Of a stretch of 64,000 nucleotides of DNA, positions 55,318 through 64,000 are shown in pieces. Source of the stretch: Xiphydria camelus (lineage: Eukaryota; Arthropoda; Insecta; Hymenoptera; Xiphydriidae); the NCBI GenBank assembly GCA_963678675.1, contig OY783198.1, forward strand, positions 6,887,001-6,951,000. Reading direction: 5' to 3'. The translations under genes were made by a program, and so were the position numbers. Every line of letters starts with the position of its first letter. Within the stretch, counting starts at the first letter, position 1. The notes under the pieces were generated by a model. The model was given only the letters and a program-made list of their open reading frames with translations. It was not told the DNA's origin and searched no databases.

Positions 55318-55586
55318 CACTGAGAAAAATAACCTGGTCAATCTAATCAAAATCCTGGAGACCATAAACAAACCGTTTGGTGGAATATGGACCCTTTATC
55401 TGTTTGGTTAAACTGACCATTTTCTGGTTAGAGTAACCAGACATGCAGTTAGAATTACTAAATATATTATTAGAATAATTTGATATTTGGTTCAACACTT
55501 ACTAGTATATTTTAGTTAAAATATAATAACTTGACTCGTTTAACCAAATGCATTTTGTCATTTTAATTAAGTTATCTTTTTCAGTG
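55318..55586. mobile_element. Family A MITE
   Basis: CACTGAGAAAAATAACCTGG left, AGTTATCTTTTTCAGTG right, with AAAATCCTGGAGACCATAAA and the TTTAACCAAATGCATTTTGT block. Confidence 0.85.
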
Positions 55587-55712
55587 CACAGGCATGCAGT
55601 TAAAATCACTAAACATTTAATTCAGAATAACTAATTAATATTTTTGTCAGAATAACTAAACCCGTTTAACCCAAATGCGTGTCATTTTAACCAAGTTATT
55701 TATCTCAGCCTG
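55587..55712. mobile_element. Second, partial family A copy in tandem
   Basis: CATGCAGTTAAAATCACTAA through AACCCAAATGCGTGTC to CAAGTTATTTATCTCAG: only the right half. Directly follows a full copy, so unequal exchange between copies is plausible. Confidence 0.7.
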
Positions 55713-57331
55713 CCGGAAAATTTGAGCGATACGAGTGAAATTTTGCTCGGAACCTGCAAAAATCGTCACCCGCCGTACCCCGCCTTACGACGCAACCACA
55801 CGCGCGAGTATCGCGTTACGCGCGCGTAGAGTCGGCCTGCCGGTTCGGCGGAAATACGCTAAGCCACGGAACAGAAACGGAGGTACGACTCGCCCGGTGT
55901 GGGCCGGGCAATTCAGCGCAAGTTCTACTAATTGGAAGCAGCCTTTTGCGTGCAAGGGGTTGATTTCGATTGGGGGTTGGCGGGTTGGCTGCGACAGGTC
56001 GGATTGCACAAAGGCAGTTTTTTAATTGGATAACGTCGTATTGACGTGTCCCAGCCGTAGCGTGGTCACGTCATATTCACATCGAACGAAGTTGATTGTT
56101 GCTGAGAAATTTGGAATGGGAATTATGCGCGACTTTTCCGTCAAGATTTTGGACTCGAAGTGTGACGTCTGTAGGACGACTAATTGTAAGTTGCATTGTT
56201 TCAACGTATCGTGCAAGCAAAAAAAAGAAACCAGTAATTTTTATCGCTTCATTCAGTAGCGCTGAGATGCGAGCTCATTTTCAAGGATTTGTACAGAAGA
56301 CATATTTCTACATACTGTTTACAACTGTACCGAATACTAGTTTAATTAGATACAATGTATGTTTGCACAGGAATTTCTATCGGTTTCCCGAAAAAAAAAA
56401 TCTAATTACTGTATAGCTTCCTGGGTGAAATCGTAGTTTAATGCTAGTCAAACTGTGTATAATTCGTGTAGTTCTTTTTTCCCGTGTGAGACGACGAGTC
56501 ACAAAAATTGAATGAGAATAAAATTTGACTGTGATGACGATATTTCGACGTCGAAGTGTGACGTTTTTTGAACGAGATGTGGTCACGTTATTCATGACGT
56601 CATTACGATCGAGTCGATGACCTTAATTCGACGAATCAAACGACGAAATATTCGCGTGAATACGACGTATCTACGTTAGCTGGAGTGTTCGAACGTATAT
56701 ATATATCTGTACTATAATTTTTTTCCTCGCATCCACGAGATGGCTGGAGGTGGAAGGGGGGGTGTGGCGTGGATACATTTGTACGCCGTAACTCGTAACG
56801 ACTCGTGGGTATATCGATACCAGACCCTCTCTCGTTATCCGTTATTAAAAAAGAAAAAAGGTTTCACGTACGTTTGATGGGGATTCTGAAAAAAGCGTGA
56901 TGCGGTTATCTATATACGCGACGTATTTTTCATTCTATCCGTCGCTCTATCCACCTGTATTCATCTATAGATGCGCATACTGAATAAAAAATGTGACGAG
57001 ACACTAATGAAATATTTCAGTTAATTAGATAGGTAGTCGCGAAGGAAGTGAGACTCATTCGCAATAAGCAATTTTTAGTTCCCTCGACTGAAATTTTATT
57101 CGTGCAACTAAATATTTATTTCGTGCTATTTAATAGCAGAATTTTGACGGATTAATTAAAACTTAATTGTTTCGTTTAATTACTCTTTTCCAATGTATCT
57201 ATACGCGAACTATTTTATCAAATTATTCATTTTATCATAACTGTATACGATTCAACTGAATCCATGGCGAGAAATGATATTTCAATATAAGAAAATTTCA
57301 ATTTCAAATTACATAATTTATCATCAGTCTA
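55713..57331. other. Unique sequence, no gene seen
   Basis: No exon recognised. Frames on both strands at 55735-56025 overlap and show no domain. Confidence 0.4.
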
Positions 57332-57576
57332 CACGGAAAAAAAAATGAGTTAGCAGGTTTAAAAAAATAGGATTTGTTGAGAATTTCTTGCCATCATGAC
57401 AAAAAAAATGATCCATGGCAGTAAAGGATGTGTCCAATAATGGTAAAAATTTAATTATGATTATAGTTACATTTGCTATTACTGAACATATCTTTTGCTG
57501 ACATCAGATAATACTTCTGTCATGATAGCAAAAAGTTCTCTAGGTTTTGCTAAGAGTGCAAACCCATTTTTTCAGT
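57332..57576. mobile_element. Family G MITE (CACGGAAAAA / TTTTTTCAGTG ends)
   Basis: CACGGAAAAAAAAATGAGTT left after TA (57330-57331); CAAACCCATTTTTTCAGTG right. GAATTTCTTGCCATCATGAC pairs with CTGTCATGATAGCAAAAAGT. Confidence 0.75.
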
Positions 57577-58319
57577 GCACTGCATAGATTCATTGTCTTC
57601 TCTAATGGCCAGCATAACTCATCTTTGTGCAAGATGAAGAAAGCTTCTAAAGATACAATAAAAGAATTCCAAAAGTACCACCTCGTCGATTTCACGCCCG
57701 GCCCGACCGTGCTCCGTGCCCTCGCGGCCGGTAAATTACACGCGGTACCAACGGGCCCAATAATTAGTACATGAGAATGATGAGTAGGGGAGGCGGGGCC
57801 CGCTGGCAGGGGGGCGTACCCCCTTCGCGTCACGTCACTCCCTTAAGAGGTTATGCTTTATTACCGGACCGTGGCACGCGAATTTGCGACGGTGTGAGGC
57901 CAATCTGTTCGCGGCCGCCTGACGAGACAATATAACGCTGTGGCTCGGCAGATGTTCTACGACTCAAGTTCGTTTATGCTGTGTAGTACAGGTACTTTAA
58001 ATTATCGAGGGATCATACGAAAGGACGATCAGTTTTACGCGCAAATAACTAACTAATAATAATCAATTAGATCGGTGACTTTTAATGCTTTAGAAATCGA
58101 TCCTGAACTATAAACGTTGAGAATGCCTATACGATCCTATTACGAGGAGTTAAAAGGCTTTGAGTTTCACGATTCATTTCTAATTTCATGAAGAATATTA
58201 GGAGTCGCGATACTCGCAACTCGGTCTTCTCATAAAAAGATATTCTATTTTTAAATATAATTTTTCATTTGTGAAAATAAATTGTTCGAGAAAATAATTA
58301 TTCTTAAAGTTATATAAGC
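57577..58319. other. Unique sequence, no gene seen
   Basis: No exon or element recognised. Confidence 0.4.
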
Positions 58320-58500
58320 GCATTTCCCTCTATAAAGTTGTGACGTCATCGCAACGCAAGAGAGACACACTTATATGTCGAGCAATGAGTGCGAGAGAGA
58401 TAGGCTTACACGATTACGTAGCTGCATTTCAAAATATCGTTTTCCAGTTCGAATAAGGCTGAAAGTGAAAAATTAAAAAAATTCGGGGTAAATAATTTTG
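58320..58500 (+). repeat. Dispersed repeat with TGACGTCATCG motif, copy 2
   Basis: GCATTTCCCTCTATAAAGTT, GTGACGTCATCGCAAC, GCAATGAGTGCGAGAGAGAT, GCATTTCAAAATATCGTTTTC, TGAAAGTGAAAAATT. Collinear with 62610-62810 and the inverted copy at 23915-24125. Ends 9 bp before the element at 58509. Confidence 0.7.
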
Positions 58501-58508
58501 CCTACATT

Positions 58509-60065
58509 CCCGTGTGGAAATGTTCATTGGGCCCCAATTGGGCCGCCCAACCTATGCCCAATTTGGGCCGCCCAATTGGGCCCCAATTGGGCAACCCTAT
58601 TTATGCCCAATCAACCTGAAATGTTACTTTTAATGAATAATAAGATTAATAATGAATAATAAGATTAATAATAATTAATAAGATTTCATATTTTCTCATA
58701 AAATGTGCAAAAGTAAAATATAAACGTATTCAAGCGGAACAATGATTGATACAAATCATACGCGCGGGTTTCCTTAGTTTTTCATAGTTTCCTTAGTTAT
58801 TCCATTGCATCTCCTATTTTTCTGCCACGGCTTGTTGATGGAGAAGAAAAACCATTGACTCGTCCCGTGCTCGCATGACGCTAAAACAAAAAATAGAATA
58901 TCCACAAAGATATATGTCCTTCATAGGCAATCAAAGTGAGGTTAGAATGGTCAGATAGAAAGTAACTTATCTGATGGCACTTCTGAGATGCTGCCGTCTC
59001 CTTTCCTGCTCTTTATGTACAGGTATCCAGAGAAAAGTAGCACTGCATCCGTTCAATATCACGATTCACGATTATTAAAAAAAAATACAAACGATTAGCA
59101 AACTACACGGAGCGTCTGTCACATTCACCACTATTCGCCAGGGCCGTCCCGAAAAAAGGGGACGTTTTCAGCCTCTCTCCAGGGCCGTACTCTTTTCCCG
59201 GGACGGCCCTTGCGAATTTCTAAACACAAAAATAGCCGTAGCGCCTAAACTAAAATAGCTAGAAAAAAAAGTCATAAAGCAAAGATTAGAATGTTATTAT
59301 CTACAACTTTTATTAAGGTCATTTTGTCGAAAAAAAATAATAATAAAATAATAAAAAAGGCTTTTCACACCAAAAATCACACTACCCTTGTCGATTTGTT
59401 TGCGGCATAGGTAAAAATGGATAAGTGCCTTGGACTAAGTGATTAGGTACCAACTAAACGCTAATACTATATCGTATCATCTGACCCAAATTTCAGTCAC
59501 TAAAAGTTCGGAATAGATTTCAATTTTATTTATTCTGTAATAGAGAAATGGCCAATTTATCATATGTATCTTACTCCACTCAATTTGAAAAATGCTGTAA
59601 AGATTATTAAAAACGCAATTATCAAAGAATGAAATATATTATATATTTATTACCAATGTCATCATAATAAAGTTAGTAAAGTTTTTGAGGCGATGCTATC
59701 AACATTAAAACATAAAAATTATACAATATTTCTTGCTAGCGTAGTGATTAGGTACCTTAGTTGGGGCCAGATTGGGGTGCCCAACATAGCCCCAACTAGT
59801 ACCTTAGTTGGGGCCTGATTGGGCTGCCCAACGTAGCCCCAACTAAACGCTAATACTACATCGTATCACCTGACCCAAATTCCAGTCACTAAAAGTTCGG
59901 AATAAGTTCTAAATGTCCAGATTTATTTTTAATTCCGGTACATAAATAAAACAAACAATTGTATCTATTCGATTTATTATATTTTATTCAAATTGGGCCG
60001 CCCAATTGGGGCCTAATTGGCGCCCAATTACTGATTGGGCCAACTTGGGCAGATTTCCACACGGG
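58509..60065. mobile_element. 1.56-kb element with CCCGTGTGGAAAT ends and TTGGGC repeats
   Basis: CCCGTGTGGAAATG at the left and CCCGTGTGGAAATCTGCCCA read inward from the right. Next to each end are clusters of GGGCC/GGCCC and CCCAATTGGG palindromes (58528-58600 and 59998-60050); a third cluster lies at 59758-59845. The TAAACGCTAATACTA, ATCGTATCA, CCTGACCCAAATTCCAGTCA block occurs twice (about 59455-59515 and 59845-59905). No ORF that looks like a transposase. Class unknown. Confidence 0.65.
59140..59210. repeat. GC-rich mini-hairpin AGGGCCGTCCCG
   Basis: AGGGCCGTCCCG (59140-59151) pairs exactly with CGGGACGGCCCT (59199-59210); a third AGGGCCGT lies between. Sits within the AT-rich interior of 58509-60065 and may be a separate tiny insertion. 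Confidence 0.7.
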
Positions 60066-61448
60066 TTGTTAGAAGTTCTTAACATATTTCTGTGAATGGA
60101 ATGTACAGAACTGATTATGAAATTCAAAAACCATTGGAAATTTACGATACATATCGTGATTTTACGATATCTTATTGTGATTCTACAATACCTATTCATC
60201 TTAATGTTTTTATACATTCCTTATGGAATTTGTGTTTTCGCATAAAATTACCAGTAGTTTTTTCAGACTTTTGTATTTGTTATGAGCTTCCAACACAATT
60301 TGTGAATTCAAAACAGAAATTTTTAACAGTGTCAATTTTTCGAATCTGTAATAAAGAAAAAATTGTGAGAAAATCGAATGCTCCTACATTCGAGTTCCGA
60401 AGATTAACAAACCTTCTTCGAAGCATCCCTCTCTGAAATGAGTCCATCCTTAAATGAATCTGTCTCAGTTTAAAAAGCCATAGAAAATATCACTGACAAT
60501 TTCACACCGAAAACGAAGCCAATTATAGTCTTGCGAATACATCTTACGCATAAAACATCGGCACTTCCTTCCACGCCGACTTAAGCCCGAGAGAAATAGA
60601 TAAAATCTCTTTATCGGCAGGACAATGCAACAAGAGCTGTCTTCTCGCGTCGCGGGAGCTGTCAGTGTTATGCCACCGTAGCTGGCGGTGCGCGCGAGCA
60701 GGGAGGACGGATAAGGGCGAGGCGCTGTTTGTCTTCCATTACGCAAGGTAAAGCAGATCATTGTCTGCAGCCTAACCAACCAAAATTCGCTATCCTCGCG
60801 GTATTACCCACGTCTAGCCGGGGCCATTGTACCGCCGTGAGCTGTGCTCGTCCTCTCGTCTCGTCGTCTTGCCACGCTCGCCTCTCTCGCGATACCGCGG
60901 GATCGCGAGCTTTCCGTCAAGCGCGTAGCACGCGTCGGGACGCGGGAGGGGGTCCAGCGAATCCCCGGTGTCCCGGCGAGCGCCGTAGTTCGCGTGCGCC
61001 TCGTAGCGGCGAGGATCGGCGCGGGCAAAAACGAGTAGAATGAGAGCCGTTAAGGATTGGCTACTGGGCAACGCTGATTACCGGCGCGGTTCGAATGTCA
61101 AACGTGATCAAAGGGACCAACGGGAGCGGAGACCAATAAAACGGTCCCGATCGACCGCTTAAAATCGATCGGCTCCGCGGGTTTGCCTGTTTTGACAGCC
61201 GGTCTATTTATCGCGTCATTACCGGACGGACGCGGGAAAGCGATCGCGCCGTGATATTCTCCGCGCTGCGGGAGCGCGCGCGCGGGCTCGGTATGACGTT
61301 GACGTGCCTTCCCGCTCGTGAATTTACAGGCGGGTGATTTAATCGAAAGAGTCGACGGTCGGGATACGTTTGGAATATTTTTATTTGGATGCCGGAGCGG
61401 GGAAGATTGCCGCGCACTTATTGAGTCGATTGATTTCGATGATTGTAC
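60066..61448. other. Unique sequence, CpG-rich from 60640, no gene seen
   Basis: A 114-codon frame at 60092-60436 is AT-rich and unlike any protein I know. Overlapping frames on both strands at 60729-61071 follow from CpG-rich composition. Confidence 0.4.
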
Positions 61449-61449
61449 A

Positions 61450-61705
61450 CACTTAGAAAAATATTATAATTAGGTTGAAATGACAAAATGCATCCAGTTA
61501 AACGCGTTTAGCTATTCTAATGAAAATACGGGTCAGTTGAACCGCATGTCCAAGTTATTCCAATCAAATGTTTCTAGTTCTGTTGTTCTAATCAAAGAGC
61601 GGCGAGTTTAACCAAACAGATAGAGGATCCATAGGTGTTTCACCAAACAGTTTAGTCATCGTCTCCAGGATTTTAATTCAATTGGACAAATTATTTTTCT
61701 CAGCG
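61450..61705. mobile_element. Family A MITE
   Basis: CACTTAGAAAAATATTATAA left, AAATTATTTTTCTCAGCG right, with GAAATGACAAAATGCATCCA and GTCATCGTCTCCAGGATTTT. Flanks are CA on both sides. Confidence 0.85.
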
Positions 61706-61734
61706 CAGGAAAACTTAGAACCGTAATAATTATT

Positions 61735-61866
61735 CTGGCGCTATTCTGTAAGACACTGTAAGTTCTATAAGATGCTATATTCTATAAAGTTACATAACTT
61801 TTTTATGCAACTTTCCAGAACGCAGTATGTACCTACCTCATAGAGCTTAGAGTAGAATAACGCCGT
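61735..61866. mobile_element. Hairpin repeat GGCGCTATTCTGT family, copy 2
   Basis: GGCGCTATTCTGTAAGACAC, GTAAGTTCTATAAGATGCTA and an inverted right end CTTAGAGTAGAATAACGCC. Palindromic overall; matches 23735-23885. Confidence 0.65.
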
Positions 61867-62609
61867 TAATGTCAGACAGTGGTACCCGTGCTTCACCTGC
61901 GATTCCATGACGCGATTTTTATGAATTTTGCCCGCGCCTCGAGGGAGACATCGAGGAGAGGATATTAAAGACATTGCAATTGCAGTTAATTCGACGTTAA
62001 ATATTTCTTTTCGCCCGCGTGTTTTCGGTTACATTACGCGCGCGAGAGAATCTGGCATTTCCTCCTCCTCGTTATGCCGCCCGGTGCAGCTGCCCTTAAT
62101 GCCATTGAGTTTGGGCTAGGGGCGAAGAGGGACGACGCGGAGAGAGCTCAGAGGACGGTTAAGTTGCGAGCGGAATTAACGTGAAATTTCATAAAATAAT
62201 TATCATCCGCCGTTGCAATTAGGGGCTGCTACGCTCGTTGGCTCTCGAGGCTGAATGGAACGACGAGGTCGGAGGAATGTAGAAATTAGTGTTTGCACTA
62301 TTAATTCATCCTAATTAGCTGTGCCATTCGATACAATGTGACTCGAAGCGGCCCCCCTTCTAGAAGTGTGGATGGCGCAGCGCGAGCGACGCGGGTTGGC
62401 TGCAATCGCGTTAGCTATTTATTTCGGAGGAACATTAATATTTTCCGAGAATAATAAAGGAAATTGCAAAACTCTCAAATCACAATATGGTATTTGCATG
62501 AAGAAAAAAATGCATATTTTAAATTCAATTTGTAATCTGTATTCATATCTGCATACATATCCAATATCACACGAAAAAGAAAATGTCCGAAAAAATAATT
62601 ATTCACCGA
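61867..62609. other. Unique sequence, no gene seen
   Basis: No exon or element recognised. Confidence 0.4.
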
Positions 62610-62810
62610 GTTATAAGTACGTTTCTCTCTACTGAGTTATGACGTCATCGAAGAGCCATGAGAAACGCACTTATGCCAAGCAATGAGTACGAGAGAGGCA
62701 TGCTTACTGAGCGATGACGTATGATGCTGCATTTCAAAATATCGTTTTCTAGCTTGAATGAGGCCGAAAATGAAAAATGAAAAAATACGAGGTCTAAATA
62801 ATCTTGTGTC
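62610..62810 (+). repeat. Dispersed repeat with TGACGTCATCG motif, copy 3
   Basis: GTACGTTTCTCTCTACTGAG, TTATGACGTCATCGAAGAGCC, GAAACGCACTTATGCC, GCATTTCAAAATATCGTTTTC, GAAAATGAAAAATGAAAAAATACG. See copies 1 and 2. Confidence 0.75.
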
Positions 62811-63983
62811 CGAGTTTTTCAAATCTGCAGTAAAAAAATCATGCAACCCCTTTTACGTTATTCCCATGAATGTTCCAGAACAAATAACTATAATTCGTCC
62901 CAGCGTAATAAAATTATCTAAAAACCATCGTTTTACATTTCTAAAGCACTAAATTAAATCGGGGTCGAAGGTGAATCATTTGGCAGGGTCTCCTTATGTA
63001 TCAATCAAAAACATTTTGATGTGATCATATAATTAAAAATTTGACTTCTTCCGCTTTATTTCGGAACGTGTATACCTAACGGTTACGTGCGCATCCTCGC
63101 ATCCTCTGCGCTGAAACCCGTCCCGACCGCTTGCAGCCTCTTCCTTCCTTCCGTTTCTCATCTCGCTCTTTTTTTTTCCGCCCGACTTCCAGTCTGAAGA
63201 TATCGCGAGACAATGAATAAGTGATCCCGACATATTCCCAGTGGCATGCACCGTCGTCTTACGCGCGGGTCTGATGCCTGTTTAAGTATATAAGACTCAT
63301 CGGAAGTAACTCGCAAGATGCAGGAAGTTTGGCTTTCGGGGGTTGCCTGGAGACTTGTGGCTTTTACGTGCACGTTGCGGCGTCGGATAATGCAAGAGTA
63401 GTCTAATAGTACAGCTTTTCGGGGCTGGGACGCGAGGCGCGGAAGGGGGTGCATTTTAAAACTTTAGTAGCAGGCGCACCGTGGTTCGTAATCGATACAC
63501 TTCCTCTTACGCGGGGGGAATGTTTCTCGTAAAAGGAGTTAAATGCGTTTATATTCTCTTTCATCTTTTTTATTCCAATAATACTTTTCGAGTAATTGGG
63601 TATTGAGATTGACGGACTAAATGTCATCTTCATAATTGACGAGAAAAATTCTGCGAGGAATATTCGTAGTTAATTAATTATTTTTGTTGCTGTATAATCA
63701 CGGCATGCAGATTTGTCGCTGATCCCAGTCACCACTGTCTTATGTATTTTTTCATTCCGATTACGAAAAGCACAGTCACTAGTTCGTTATTTCGAAGGAA
63801 AAAACAGATACCACGAAAGAGAGATTAAAATGATATTCTTTTTTGATAATATCCGATGAACTAAAGCACATCATTCCGCAATATTCACTACAGTGAAACA
63901 GTTCACTTTTATCGCGTAGACAATAGCAATCTAATTCCAGTCAAGCAAACCTATACTCTAATGCTGCTGGGATTAGCTCACAG
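62811..63983. other. Unique sequence, no gene seen
   Basis: No exon or element recognised. Confidence 0.4.
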
Positions 63984-63984
63984 C

Positions 63985-64000
63985 CACGCTAAGAAAAATA
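63985..64000. mobile_element. Start of a CACTGAG-group MITE cut by window end
   Basis: CACGCTAAGAAAAATA resembles the left end of family A (CACTGAGAAAAATA) with a one-base insertion. Too short to be sure. Confidence 0.4.

Noticed and set aside
60092..60436. A 114-codon frame in AT-rich DNA
   Set aside because: No similarity recognised; starts just outside a transposon end; composition fits chance.
1..64000. tRNA, rRNA or other structured RNA genes
   Set aside because: No B-box-like GGTTCGAATCC with a matching acceptor stem was seen on either strand by eye; a covariance-model scan would be needed to exclude them.

Overview
This window looks like insect nuclear DNA, most probably from a hymenopteran and plausibly an ant. 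The grounds are one recognisable insect-type spliced gene, CpG-rich unique stretches alternating with AT-rich repeats, and a very dense load of short TA-targeting inverted-repeat transposons plus mariner, Tc1, pogo/Tigger, piggyBac and Harbinger-type pieces. The lineage call is inference. I see no tRNA, rRNA, CRISPR or bacterial-type operon.

Only one host gene can be supported: the 3' part of an LMO4-type LIM-only gene on the + strand (exons at 3635-3778 and 5105-5252, with a likely alternative 3' end reaching 5516). The exon for the first LIM domain must lie upstream of the window. The 1.3-kb intron between the two visible exons is largely built from transposon relics. The last coding region can end in two ways: a short basic tail if a small intron is retained, or a Pro/His-rich tail if it is removed through any of three in-frame acceptors. 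The 3' UTR follows.

From about 5.5 kb to 64 kb there is no further recognisable host exon. The space alternates between unique, often CpG-rich sequence with homopolymer and dinucleotide runs (for example 8.6-10.4, 13.5-14.8, 18.1-19.3, 24.1-26.2, 41.2-43.3 and 60.1-61.4 kb) and clusters of mobile elements. The main families are: (A-H) palindromic MITEs with different interiors but shared CAC(T/G)GAGAAAAA ends and mostly TA target duplications; a TATAT-rich palindromic MITE with CCCAGGCG ends; several foldback elements with TCGCACA, TCGAC, CAGGGTGTCC or GGGTAA ends; two piggyBac-type MITEs at TTAA; a small Harbinger-type MITE; a pogo/Tigger-like element with a partial HTH ORF; an internally deleted Tc1 element; two dead mariners; and an element with Harbinger-like features that keeps an intact 86-residue MADF-type ORF.

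Many elements are nested, and restoring the target site often recreates the sequence of the host element exactly. The clearest case is 22051-23534, three elements deep with perfect TA duplications at every level. These nests give relative ages of the families and are the most distinctive property of the window. All family assignments come from reading terminal repeats, target duplications and short protein motifs by eye; no database search was possible.
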